This document shows positions 18,474 through 26,820 of a stretch of 57,805 nucleotides of DNA, piece after piece. Both the position numbers and the translations under genes were made by a program. The notes under the pieces are model-generated. The model saw nothing but the letters and a program-made list of their open reading frames with translations, did not search any database and was not told where the DNA came from. The DNA comes from Planctomycetaceae bacterium (GTDB taxonomy: Bacteria > Planctomycetota > Planctomycetia > Pirellulales > PNKZ01): the NCBI GenBank assembly GCA_016793115.1, contig JAEUIN010000193.1, positions 1 through 57,805 of the forward strand, written 5' to 3'. Position 1 is the stretch's first letter. Each line of letters begins with the position of its first letter.

Positions 18474-19493
18474 TTAGGCGGCGACGCAGGCCTTGGAACT
18501 TCGCTTCGGACGCGGTCCGAGGTGGAATGCGAAGAAGCGTAACAGGCGTCGGCGATATTCGTCGGGCAGTGTGAACACCGCGCCGTTGTGCTTCGCTTCG
18601 GCGACGACCCAGAGCTTGGCCGGGCCGGCGATGCATTTTCGCAAGGCTTGAGCCGCTTCGACCGGGATCATGCGATCCTTGCCGCCGTGTACCATCATGA
18701 CGGGCACGCGGACGCCGCGGGCCGCTTGCTCGACGTTGACGAAACGATAGCGGTTTTGCCGCCCCCATAGTCGCCGGCCGGCGCCGAGAAAAATGTGATA
18801 GACCCAATCCGGAATGCGGCGGGTAATGAACGTCCAGGGATAGGGGATGAAGATGTCGATGTAGCGTCGCAAATAGATGAGGTGCGTCGCGTGCGTCGGA
18901 TACGCGCCGTCGGTAAAGAGGCAGCGAATACGCGAGTCGCGTCCGGCCACGCAAATCGCCGCTCCCGCGGCCCGGCTGATCGCCAAAACGCCCAATCCCC
19001 GGGGATCGCCGTCCGGGCGCGAGGCGAGATAATCGACGGCCGCCGCGACGTCGTCGACGTCGTTGGTCGCGATCCACGGGCGCACCGTGAGATTGGGCTG
19101 TGCGTCGCTGGCGCCGTGGTTGCGAAAGTCGAACGTAAACACGTCGTACCCGGCGGCGATGAGATCGCGCACGTACGGCGTGGCGTTCCAGCGATCGCCG
19201 TTGAGCTCGTGGCCGAACAGGACGACTCCCGCGCGCCGCTCGGCCGGCGTCTTGAGATATGTGCCCCGAAGCGTCAGGCCGTCGCCGGTGCGAAACGCGC
19301 ACTCTTCGCCGCCTGAGAGCGGTTCGGAAATCTCCGCCACCAGGCGGGGCGCTTCGCCGATCAACCGATAGACGATCGGAAAATAGCGGACCCAGACGTA
19401 GATCCAGAACGCCGTCCACAAGGCGAGGAACGTCCAAGCCGCGGTCGCAAACTGCGACCAGTCGACTGCGAGAATGAAGAACGGAGCGGGCAT
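18474..19493 (-). CDS. Membrane-anchored alpha/beta hydrolase
   Basis: The 339-residue protein has an N-terminal membrane span (about residues 14-35) and an alpha/beta hydrolase domain. The oxyanion-region motif is VVLFGHELNGDRW, followed by FDFRNHGAS. The nucleophile elbow reads LAISRAAG, where the family normally has G-x-S-x-G, so one glycine is replaced by alanine. The likely acid is in HGGKDRMIP and the histidine in AKHNGA. Relatives are esterases or peptidases of broad range, and the substrate is not predictable. The C-terminus ends with RPKRSSKACVAA. The gene converges with the microprotein gene. Confidence 0.78.
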   Translation of the reverse strand: MPAPFFILAVDWSQFATAAWTFLALWTAFWIYVWVRYFPIVYRLIGEAPRLVAEISEPLSGGEECAFRTGDGLTLRGTYLKTPAERRAGVVLFGHELNGDRWNATPYVRDLIAAGYDVFTFDFRNHGASDAQPNLTVRPWIATNDVDDVAAAVDYLASRPDGDPRGLGVLAISRAAGAAICVAGRDSRIRCLFTDGAYPTHATHLIYLRRYIDIFIPYPWTFITRRIPDWVYHIFLGAGRRLWGRQNRYRFVNVEQAARGVRVPVMMVHGGKDRMIPVEAAQALRKCIAGPAKLWVVAEAKHNGAVFTLPDEYRRRLLRFFAFHLGPRPKRSSKACVAA

Positions 19494-19657
19494 GCCGATG
19501 CGTCGCGCGGCGTTAGGGGGCGGGATGCGACCGCCGGCGTGCTCGATGCCCGGCAGGCGGAAAGACTTCGCCCCATTCTAACGGCTCGCCCCCCGCGTCG
19601 TATACCGGAGCGGAATTCGAGAGGACCGGTCGGCTCGGCGGGGACGGCCCCTCAAAA

Positions 19658-20557
19658 CTACTTGTTCGTCCCGAACTTCAGCGCCGGATTGGCTTCGTCG
19701 AAGTCGGCGTCGTTCATGGCGACGTTCAGCGTCAGGTTTTCGAACAAGTAAGACTCTTCCAGGTGCCCGGCGATCCCCTTGTCGTCCCAGCGGTGATATT
19801 CGATGGCCACGGGTACCCGCAGCACTTCGTCGAACAGCACCGTGACGTCCTTGAAGTGGGCCGTCGGGCTCGGTTTCACGTGCTCGAACTTAAAGGCGGT
19901 ACAGGGCCGACCGCTGATTTCATCCCCCTTGGTCACTTTGACGGACACGGCCGGGTCGCGGAGGAGTTCTTCGTCGAGCAGCGCGGCGACGCGCTCCGTG
20001 AACTTCCAGATGCCCAGGTTCGTCACCGGTCGCCGACTCACGGCCATCGCCATCGGATCGTCGGGCAACAGCTTCACGATCGGCATGATGCGGCGTTTGA
20101 AACCGGCCGGGCTGACGAGCATCTTGCCGTCGTGGGCGCCGTCGCGCCAGATCACCTGTTGGCCGGCGTCGGGAGTTCGCCACACGCCGTAGATCGCCAG
20201 CGGTTTGTTACGAACCCGGATTTCCATCACGTTGAGCGGCTGAAGCTTGCCGTCGATCCGCTCCTGCTTGTGAAACACGGCGGAGATCGTGTCGACCGTT
20301 TCCAGCCGCTTCGCGGCTTCGGCCATGAGCTTGCGGTAGAGCGCGACCCCGTCGACGCCTTCGGCCGCGGTCAGGGCTTCGTGGTGGACGACCGCGCCTT
20401 GCATGGCGCCCGTTTCGGCGACCGGCTCGCCGCCCCACATGAACCAGGCTCCGGCGCCGCCGACGGCGACGGCCGCGGCCGCTTTCAACCAGGTCCGGCG
20501 CTTGATCCGACTCCGCTGTTCGTTCCACAAACCGTCTTGAGCCGGAACCGTCGCCAT
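19658..20557 (-). CDS. DUF1571 family exported protein with twin-arginine signal
   Basis: The 299-residue protein has a Tat-like leader, KRRTWLKAAAAVAVGG, near residues 19-34, then a DUF1571 domain with ISAVFHKQERIDGKL, MEIRVRNKPLAIYG and YLFENLTLNVAMNDADFDEANP. DUF1571 resembles outer-membrane lipoprotein carrier (LolA-like) folds and is common in planctomycetes; its function is unknown. The ATG at 20557 is chosen over longer frames because AAGGGG lies 6 nt before it and the Tat motif then sits at the N-terminus. The frame continues upstream to 20827 with no family resemblance. Confidence 0.78.
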   Translation of the reverse strand: MATVPAQDGLWNEQRSRIKRRTWLKAAAAVAVGGAGAWFMWGGEPVAETGAMQGAVVHHEALTAAEGVDGVALYRKLMAEAAKRLETVDTISAVFHKQERIDGKLQPLNVMEIRVRNKPLAIYGVWRTPDAGQQVIWRDGAHDGKMLVSPAGFKRRIMPIVKLLPDDPMAMAVSRRPVTNLGIWKFTERVAALLDEELLRDPAVSVKVTKGDEISGRPCTAFKFEHVKPSPTAHFKDVTVLFDEVLRVPVAIEYHRWDDKGIAGHLEESYLFENLTLNVAMNDADFDEANPALKFGTNK

Positions 20558-20772
20558 AAGTCGCCCCTTGCCTGCGTTCGCATCGAGCCGCCGCTTCATT
20601 GATCGACTTCCCAATAGTCTGCTATCAGCAAAACCATCGGACACCGGACAGCCCGCAGCAACGGTGCGATCGATCGCGGGCCGCACACTCGAATAGTTGC
20701 CGCAATCCCGGGAACGAGTCACATGGTACCGTAGTCCGGGCCGGCGGCGGGAGACCAACCGGGAGGAGCGGG
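20558..20772. other. Upstream region between divergent DUF1571 gene and small ORF pair
   Basis: This 215-bp stretch contains no recognisable gene. GGAAC at 20711-20715 with GTAGTC about 16 bp later is reminiscent of an ECF-sigma promoter and would start a transcript about 30 nt before the small ORF at 20773. The match is weak. Confidence 0.25.
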
Positions 20773-20958
20773 ATGCCTGAAAAACGCCCGCTAGTTCGGC
20801 AGTTTTGCCCGATCTTCGGACGATCACGTCCGAGCGATTTTCGCGACCCGAATTCCGTTGCGAAACTCCGATGCGCGAAGAACAATGCGACGGTCCGCCC
20901 GCCGTCGGGGCCTGAACTCAGGCGTCTCGGTCGGGCGCCGCCGAGTGTTAGGCACTGA
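20773..20958 (+). CDS. Small ORF, 61 residues, with a strong ribosome binding site
   Basis: The frame opens at an ATG preceded by GGAGG at 20762-20766 with 6-nt spacing, one of the best ribosome binding sites in the window. The product begins MPEKRPLVRQFCPIFGR and is basic, with two cysteines; no family was recognised. Its stop codon lies 4 bp before the start of the next small ORF, which suggests coupling. Base composition alone does not prove it is coding. Confidence 0.4.
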   Translation: MPEKRPLVRQFCPIFGRSRPSDFRDPNSVAKLRCAKNNATVRPPSGPELRRLGRAPPSVRH

Positions 20959-20962
20959 AAGA

Positions 20963-21133
20963 ATGACCGCGATCCCACCGCATTTCCGCCGCTGCGTGCT
21001 CGCCGCCGTCTTGGCTTTGGTCGGCTGGCAGATCTACGTCGCACGGCGGGACGGCGACGGCACTCCGTCGCAGGGCGTCGATTCCGCCGCCGTCGATCGG
21101 GCCTCGCCGCCCGGCGGGAATCCGGGGCGCTAA
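20963..21133 (+). CDS. Small ORF, 56 residues, one membrane span
   Basis: The predicted product has a basic start (MTAIPPHFRR), a hydrophobic span CVLAAVLALVGWQIYVA and a polar, Gly/Pro-rich tail ending GGNPGR. It follows the previous small ORF by 4 bp. This topology suits a small exported or membrane peptide. Function unknown. The ribosome binding site is weak (GAAAGA). Confidence 0.4.
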   Translation: MTAIPPHFRRCVLAAVLALVGWQIYVARRDGDGTPSQGVDSAAVDRASPPGGNPGR

Positions 21134-21173
21134 CGCGAACGAGCGGCCCTGAGCGTAAATTGCGAGTAACAAG

Positions 21174-21566
21174 CTAGACATTAGGCGGCCAAGGGCCATC
21201 GGCCGACACGGCTTCGTCGTCACCCGGCCAGGGCGGCATCGTCGCGCCGAGAATCTCCAGCGCGGAGTCGCCGACGGAGCGAAACTGAAAGTGCGTTCCG
21301 ACCGGCAAGGTGAGGCAGACGCCCGGCTCGAGCGTGGTCGTTTCCGATCGGTCGCCGAACTTGCGCCAGATCTCGCCGCGCCCGGCGACGACGTACCAGA
21401 TTTCGTCGACCGTGCGATGCACCACGGCCCGCGACGTGCGTCCGGCCGGCAGGCGAAAATGGGCCAGCCCGCCGCCGCGGAGGGAAAGCAACACGCGCAC
21501 CTCGCTGCCGTCGGGGGCGAGGCAGGTGGCGTCGTCGGCGAGGCGAGAAAGGGTGAATTCGGTCAT
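21174..21566 (-). CDS. Cupin domain protein
   Basis: The 130-residue single cupin has motif 1 around AVVHRTVDEIWYVVAGRGEIW and motif 2 around LEPGVCLTLPVGTHFQFRS. This is the double-stranded beta-helix pattern with metal-ligand positions His, Glu and His. Small cupins of this kind are often sensors, isomerases or sugar-binding domains, and no reaction can be assigned. The ATG at 21564-21566 is preferred to a TTG two codons earlier. The gene stands alone downstream of the Prc protease gene, with a 90-bp gap. Confidence 0.75.
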   Translation of the reverse strand: MTEFTLSRLADDATCLAPDGSEVRVLLSLRGGGLAHFRLPAGRTSRAVVHRTVDEIWYVVAGRGEIWRKFGDRSETTTLEPGVCLTLPVGTHFQFRSVGDSALEILGATMPPWPGDDEAVSADGPWPPNV

Positions 21567-21655
21567 CGGCAACTTCGGGAGGGCCGGCGCAAGAAAAGGG
21601 ACGTCCGCCGAAGGCGAACGTCCCTTTCAGGTTCCGGACCAAGGATGAGGGGGAG

Positions 21656-23743
21656 CTACCGCGCCGTGGTCGTCGTCAGGCGGGTGGTGCCGGCGAGTTT
21701 CGACAGGTTTAAATAGTCGAGCGTGACGGACATCGCCTCGGTGTAGTAGTAATCTTTTTTGACGACCGGGCGATCTTCCGCTTCGTTCATTTCCTTTTCG
21801 ATTTCGTTCTCAAGATCTCCCTCTTCCTTGTCGGCGTTGACTTCGGCGAGGAACTTCTCTTCGTTGAGCGAAATCGTTTTCTTGTTCTTCTGATCGCGGT
21901 AGCGCGTCACGCGGGCCTGCACCTTTTGGAAGTCGGACGAGGTTTGGCAGCGTTTCGCCGACGCGTTGCGGAGTTGAGCGATCATCTCCGAGTTCACGAG
22001 TTTCACGCTCTTATAGCCGGCCGAGTCGATGTGGTCGAACGGCAGGGCGTAGTCGAGGTCCGCTTCGCCGACTTCGAGTTCCGCGGTCAGCGACGGGAGC
22101 ACGACGTCGCTGCGGACGCCTTGGTTTTGCGTGCTGTCGCCGTTGGGACGGTAGAATTGCTGCATCGTCAGCTTGAGCGCGCCGAGTTCCGGAGCGTTGG
22201 GCACTTGGAAAATCTGCCGGCCGAGGTCGAGCAGGCTTTGCACCGTGCCTTTGCCGTGCGTCTGCGGATCGCCGACGATGATGCCGCGGCCGTAGTCTTG
22301 GATGGCTCCGGCGAAGATTTCGCTCGCGCTGGCGCTGAACTTGTTGCAGAGCACGACCAAAGGTCCGTCCCAGGCGACGCCCTTGTCGAGGTCGTTGTAG
22401 GGCTGGCGATTGTCGTCTTTGTCCTTCACCTGCACGACCGGGCCTTCGTCGATGAACAGGCCGGTCAGGTTGATCGCTTCGGTGAGCGAGCCGCCGCCGT
22501 TGAACCGCAGGTCGAGCACCACGGCTTCCACTTTTTCGTCGCGAAACGTCTTCAGAATGGCCTGCACGTCGCGAGTGGTGCTCTTGTAGTTGGGGAGGCC
22601 GAGCCGCGCGCCTTCCATGTCCATGTAGAAGCTCGGCAGCGAGATGAAGCCGATTTTGTGTTCTTGGCCGTCGCGAACCTCGGTGAGGATTTCGCTGCGA
22701 GCCTCGGCTTCCTTGAGTTCGATTTGGGCGCGGGTAATGTTGTAGATTTTCTTCTCGTTGGTGCCGTAGGGAATGACTTCCAGACGGACGACCGTGCCTT
22801 TTTGGCCGCGGATGCGATCGACGGTTTCCGTGAGGCTCAGGTCGACGACGTCTTGGATCGGGCCGTCGACGCCTTGGCCGACGCCGACGACGCGATCTTT
22901 CTTCTTCAGCCGGCCGTCTTTATCGGCGGCGCCGCCGGGGATGACCTTGTGTACGACGGTGTAGCCGTCGTCGTATTGCAGTTGGGCTCCGATGCCTTGT
23001 AGTTGGAGCCGCATCGAAATCTCGAAGTTTTCCTTCGACGAGGGAGACATATACGTCGAATGCGGATCGTAGCTCGTGGTCATCGCGGTGAGATACCACT
23101 CCAGCAACTCGTCTTGCTTGAGTTGGTTCATCCGCTTCTGCAGGCCGTGGTAGCGGCGCGAAAGCTTGTCGCGGGCTTCCTGGCCTTCCATCTTTTCGGT
23201 GGCCTTCAACACCAGCAGGTCGTACTTGATGCGCTTCCGCCAGAGTTCCTTGGCTTCGGCCTCGGTGGTCGCGTATTTCGCGGCGTCGGGATCGCGAGTG
23301 ATTTCTTCGTCGACCGTGAAGTCGAACGGCTGCGTCAAGAGTTGGTCGACCCAACCGATGCGCTGATCGAGCCGCTCCTTGTAGACCTTGAACACCTGGA
23401 ACGCGAATTCGGTGTTGCCTCGGCGGATCAGATCGTCGAGGTCGTCCTGCTGGGCGCGGAACTGATCGACGTCGGCTTGATAGAAATAGACCTTCTGAAC
23501 GTCGAGCGTCTTCAAGAAGTTGGTCAGCGTTCGCTCGGCGATCTCGTCGTTGAGCTCGTGACGAGAGATATGGCCTTCGCGCATGTAGCGGGTCACGGCC
23601 AGCGTGATCTGGCGATCTTGAACGGTCGGGCCGGAGAGTTCGGCTCGCAAAACCGCGCAACTGACGGCGACGGGGACCAGAGCGGCAAGAACCAAGGCGG
23701 CGAACGCCGACGGGCGCGAACGAGCAAACCGGCGAAGAGTCAT
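21656..23743 (-). CDS. prc: Carboxy-terminal processing protease (tail-specific, Prc/Tsp type)
   Basis: This is a periplasmic serine protease of family S41 that recognises nonpolar C-termini. The 695-residue protein has a signal sequence (about residues 12-34) and the long N-terminal helical Prc region with TSYDPHSTYMSPSS. A PDZ domain follows near 240-320, then the S41 core with LDLRFNGGGSL. The catalytic serine is in KFSASASEIFAGA (about residue 472) and the lysine in DPQTHGKGTVQ (about 496). Length and order match E. coli Prc (682 residues). The ATG at 23743 has AAGGA 7 nt upstream. Expected substrates are envelope proteins and peptidoglycan enzymes. Confidence 0.93.
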   Translation of the reverse strand: MTLRRFARSRPSAFAALVLAALVPVAVSCAVLRAELSGPTVQDRQITLAVTRYMREGHISRHELNDEIAERTLTNFLKTLDVQKVYFYQADVDQFRAQQDDLDDLIRRGNTEFAFQVFKVYKERLDQRIGWVDQLLTQPFDFTVDEEITRDPDAAKYATTEAEAKELWRKRIKYDLLVLKATEKMEGQEARDKLSRRYHGLQKRMNQLKQDELLEWYLTAMTTSYDPHSTYMSPSSKENFEISMRLQLQGIGAQLQYDDGYTVVHKVIPGGAADKDGRLKKKDRVVGVGQGVDGPIQDVVDLSLTETVDRIRGQKGTVVRLEVIPYGTNEKKIYNITRAQIELKEAEARSEILTEVRDGQEHKIGFISLPSFYMDMEGARLGLPNYKSTTRDVQAILKTFRDEKVEAVVLDLRFNGGGSLTEAINLTGLFIDEGPVVQVKDKDDNRQPYNDLDKGVAWDGPLVVLCNKFSASASEIFAGAIQDYGRGIIVGDPQTHGKGTVQSLLDLGRQIFQVPNAPELGALKLTMQQFYRPNGDSTQNQGVRSDVVLPSLTAELEVGEADLDYALPFDHIDSAGYKSVKLVNSEMIAQLRNASAKRCQTSSDFQKVQARVTRYRDQKNKKTISLNEEKFLAEVNADKEEGDLENEIEKEMNEAEDRPVVKKDYYYTEAMSVTLDYLNLSKLAGTTRLTTTTAR

Positions 23744-23939
23744 GAACAATTCCTTTGCGACAATGCCGAGCGCGGAAACGGGCCGACTCCCGCGCGCACA
23801 ACCGCCAATTCCCCAAGGACTTGGCATCGAATGCTATCCCGCTGCGGTGGGCGCTGCAAGATCAGCTCCCGCAGGTTCAAAAGATGTCGCCCAACCTGAC
23901 GGTTCGCTAAGCCGAACGCGACGAATCACAGCGGCGAAA
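23744..23939. other. Gap between prc and cbiX
   Basis: This 196-bp gap lies upstream of prc and after the end of cbiX, both on the minus strand. It should contain the prc promoter, but I could not pick a convincing one. No gene is seen. Confidence 0.4.
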
Positions 23940-24761
23940 CTACATGCGATAGCGGTTCGCGCCCGCGGCGGCGGAGATTTGCCCAGCTAGGGTCGCCACA
24001 AGTTCCGGCTCGGCACCTAAGTGTCTTGTTTGCAGCCAGCGCTTGGCCGGGTGCCTTTGGGCCCGCTCCGCGACGAGCCGGCTGATTCGTTCCGTAAGAG
24101 TGCCGGCGAACAACAGATGGGGCTGAACGACGATGAGCTTTTCTTGAGCTTCGGCGGCTTCGTCGAGCGCCGTCTCTAAACGCGGCTCGGCCAGGGCGGC
24201 AAACGCCGTGACGACCGAGCCGGCCTCTCCCGCCGCCGTGCGCAACTCGGCGAAGCGGCGCATTTCGTCGAGCGCATCGTGGTCCGTAGCTCCGCGACCG
24301 ACGATGATGAGGCGAGTCGCCCGCGGGTCGGCGTTCGTGCCCGCCGCTGCGGCGACGGCCTCCTGGAATCGCCGCCGCGAGAGCTGCAGCATTCCCTCGG
24401 CACATCCCAGATGCGCCGCCTGCCGTACGACCACGTCGGATCGACGGGCGGCGTCGAGCGCCGCGGCGACCGCTGCGGGGATATCTCGCTTCGCATGACC
24501 GGCCGAGAAGAGCAACACCGGCGCGACCACGATCTCCGTCGCCCCGCAGTCGAGCAGCCGCGCAACGCCGGCGGGAATCGCCGGCTCCGCCAACTCCAGA
24601 AAGCACGCTGCGAGCGGCAGCGGCGACACTCGCGGGGCGAGCCGCTTTGCCAACTCCATGAACTCGCGGGTGCCTGCCTCTTCGCGGGTGCCGTGACCGA
24701 CTAAGAGCACGCCTGAGCTCGGCGAGGGCGACGACGGGTTGGCGGAAAACTTTGCGGTCAT
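23940..24761 (-). CDS. Sirohydrochlorin chelatase CbiX/SirB-like, two-domain form
   Basis: The 273-residue protein has tandem CbiX domains. The first carries VGHGTREEAG near residue 22 and LLFSAGHAKRDIP, with the two metal-binding histidines. The second carries the non-histidine counterpart VGRGATDHDAL and PHLLFAGTL, as is usual for the long form. Such enzymes insert cobalt or iron into sirohydrochlorin for cobalamin or siroheme. No other tetrapyrrole gene is nearby, so the metal is not assigned. The start at 24761 has no ribosome binding site and lies 9 nt from a TACAAT box, suggesting a nearly leaderless mRNA. Confidence 0.83.
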   Translation of the reverse strand: MTAKFSANPSSPSPSSGVLLVGHGTREEAGTREFMELAKRLAPRVSPLPLAACFLELAEPAIPAGVARLLDCGATEIVVAPVLLFSAGHAKRDIPAAVAAALDAARRSDVVVRQAAHLGCAEGMLQLSRRRFQEAVAAAAGTNADPRATRLIIVGRGATDHDALDEMRRFAELRTAAGEAGSVVTAFAALAEPRLETALDEAAEAQEKLIVVQPHLLFAGTLTERISRLVAERAQRHPAKRWLQTRHLGAEPELVATLAGQISAAAGANRYRM

Positions 24762-24769
24762 GGAGTTCT

Positions 24770-24806
24770 ATTGTAGATTCCGGCATTTCCTCGGGGAGTC
24801 TACAAT
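24770..24806. promoter_or_regulatory. Symmetric divergent promoter/operator between cbiX and FHA regulator
   Basis: ATTGTAGA at 24770-24777 and TCTACAAT at 24799-24806 are perfect 8-bp inverted repeats separated by 21 bp. Each arm contains a TACAAT box facing its own gene: rightwards towards the regulator (leader about 55 nt) and leftwards towards cbiX (start codon 9 nt away). No strong -35 boxes were found. The symmetry suits a shared operator. Confidence 0.45.
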
Positions 24807-24868
24807 GAGCGAAGCTTGTTGAGAGCCGAGGCAGCCGCGCCCCGAACTTCTTCGCCGATTCACCCTCG

Positions 24869-26710
24869 ATGCCCGTCGTCTACACGTACCTTACCGTCAC
24901 GCTTGGTCGCGATATCGGTCGCAACTATGTGTTGGAACCCGACGCGGAAAACAGGATCGGGCGCGGCAACGAGTGCAACATTCAACTGAACGACCCGCTC
25001 TGCTCGCGCGTTCACGCGGTGCTCCGCAACGTGAACGGGCGGTGGGAAGTGCGCGACATGGAAAGTCGCAACGGCACATATGTCAACGATCGCAAGATCG
25101 ACGATTCCGTGCTCGGCGAAGGACACTATCTCAAAGTCGGCTCGACCGAGTTTCAGTTTCATCAAAGCAGCTTGCGACCGACGCTGCCCGGCGACCCGAA
25201 CATCGGCATCACGCAGTCGATCGTCGCTCGCTTCAAGATGGGGAGCAAGGAGTTCGACGCCAACGAGCTCGGCGCGATTCACTCCGTCGAACAAACACAA
25301 GACCTGTTGCTGCTGCATCAACTGAGCATCAAGCTCCTCTCGTGCGGCGATCCGCAGCAGTGTCTGACGACGACGTTGGAGCTCGTGCAGGGACGCACCA
25401 AGGCGTCGGTCGTGGGCTTCTTGAGCGTCGGCGACGATCGCGCGCTGCGGCCGAAGATCGTCTTGCCGGAATACGCCCAGCAGCGCGTGAACTTAAGCGA
25501 AGAACTGATGCGGCTGGTGTGCGACGAAGGGCACGCCGTGTGGATCGCCAATCAAAAGAACGGCGAGGTCGAAAAGGCCGCGGCCCATTACTCCGACGCG
25601 CAATGCATTCCGCTCGTGCGCGATAAACGCGTGCTCGGCGCGTTCCACCTGTATTTGGAAGACGGCCGGTTTCGCCAATCGCATTTCGATTTCGCCGTCT
25701 CGGCCGCCAACATCGCCGCGCAAGCCTTGGCTCGCGCGTTGCAAGAAGAAACGCTCGCCGCGGATTTCCAACGGCTCAAGACGACGAGCGGCGGGTTCGA
25801 CGAACTCGTCGGCGAGAGTCCGCCGATGCTCGAGCTGAAAAGCCGCATCGCCCGCGTGGCTTCGGCCGGCGGCTGTGTGCTGATTCGCGGGGAGAGCGGC
25901 AGCGGCAAGGAACTCGTGGCCCGCGCGATTCATCGACTGAGCAGTCGAGCCGACCGGCCGATGCTGTCGATCAATTGCGCGGCGATCCCCGCCGACTTGA
26001 TGGAGAGCCAACTCTTCGGCCACCGCGCCGGCAGCTTCACCGGGGCCGATCGCGATCATGCCGGCTTATTCAAGCAAGCCGACATGGGAACGCTGTTCCT
26101 CGATGAAATCGGCGAACTCACGCCGGCCGGCCAGGCCAAGCTGCTCCGCATCTTAGAAGGTCATCCGTTTTTGCCGGTCGGGGCGACGCAGGAGGTGCAA
26201 GTCGACGTGCGTCTGATCGCCGCGACGAATCGCAACCTCGCGGAACTCTCCCGCGAGCGACGCTTCCGCGAAGATTTGTATTATCGGCTCAATGTGTTCG
26301 AGCTTTATTTGCCGCCGCTGCGCGAGCGCGGGACCGACGTCGGACGATTGGTCGACTACTTCCTCGACCACTTCCGCAAGACGCACGGCCGACCGAATCT
26401 GCAACTCACCGACGACGCCCGCCGCAAACTCTTAGCGTACTCCTGGCCCGGCAATGTCCGCCAACTTCGCAACACGATCGACAGCGCGGTCGTGATGGCG
26501 AGCGGAGCGCGGATCGAGGCGAGCGACCTGATGTTGCAAGACGTCGGCGGCAACGAATTGGAATCGCTCGATATCGAAGCCTGGGAGCGCAAGCTCATTC
26601 TCGAAGCCCTCAAGCGCACCGGCGGCAACGTGCCCGAGGCGGCCAAGCTGTTGGGCATCGGCCGAGCCACACTCTATAGAAAGCTGGAGCAATACGGCAT
26701 CGAGCGCTAG
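24869..26710 (+). CDS. FHA-GAF sigma54-dependent activator
   Basis: The 613-residue regulator has an N-terminal FHA domain (about 10-95; IGRGNECNIQL, SRVHA, SRNGTYVN) that should bind phosphothreonine. A GAF-like region follows at about 140-290, then an AAA+ domain with Walker A GESGSGKE near 340, the sigma54-contact loop as GSFTGA near 388, and Walker B GTLFLDEIGEL. It ends in a Fis-type helix-turn-helix with GNVPEAAKLLGIGRATLYRK. The usual loop is GAFTGA, so alanine to serine is a mild change. The FHA input predicts control by a Ser/Thr kinase instead of a histidine kinase. It is divergent from cbiX and followed by the PQQ propeller gene 110 bp later. Confidence 0.92.
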   Translation: MPVVYTYLTVTLGRDIGRNYVLEPDAENRIGRGNECNIQLNDPLCSRVHAVLRNVNGRWEVRDMESRNGTYVNDRKIDDSVLGEGHYLKVGSTEFQFHQSSLRPTLPGDPNIGITQSIVARFKMGSKEFDANELGAIHSVEQTQDLLLLHQLSIKLLSCGDPQQCLTTTLELVQGRTKASVVGFLSVGDDRALRPKIVLPEYAQQRVNLSEELMRLVCDEGHAVWIANQKNGEVEKAAAHYSDAQCIPLVRDKRVLGAFHLYLEDGRFRQSHFDFAVSAANIAAQALARALQEETLAADFQRLKTTSGGFDELVGESPPMLELKSRIARVASAGGCVLIRGESGSGKELVARAIHRLSSRADRPMLSINCAAIPADLMESQLFGHRAGSFTGADRDHAGLFKQADMGTLFLDEIGELTPAGQAKLLRILEGHPFLPVGATQEVQVDVRLIAATNRNLAELSRERRFREDLYYRLNVFELYLPPLRERGTDVGRLVDYFLDHFRKTHGRPNLQLTDDARRKLLAYSWPGNVRQLRNTIDSAVVMASGARIEASDLMLQDVGGNELESLDIEAWERKLILEALKRTGGNVPEAAKLLGIGRATLYRKLEQYGIER

Positions 26711-26748
26711 GCGGAGTTGGCCGCGTTTCTTAGGCGGGGCGGCGATTC

Positions 26749-26777
26749 TTTACCCTCGCCGGGCGTCCGGTTACGAT
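26749..26777 (+). promoter_or_regulatory. Candidate promoter of the PQQ-propeller gene
   Basis: TTTACC at 26749-26754 and TACGAT at 26772-26777 have 17-bp spacing, with four of six consensus bases in each. The 110-bp gap after the regulator gene could also be read through. Confidence 0.28.
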
Positions 26778-26820
26778 AAAGACCCGCCCCCTTCGTCATC
26801 CTGCCGACGGAACCATCCCT

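Noticed and set aside
23940..24761. Degenerate, inactive second half of CbiX
   Set aside because: The VGRG-type second-half motif without histidine is normal for the two-domain form, so no loss of function is implied.
23926..24786. A 286-codon frame overlapping cbiX on the same strand
   Set aside because: The frame at 23940-24761 carries the CbiX motifs; the other is an Arg-rich shifted reading.
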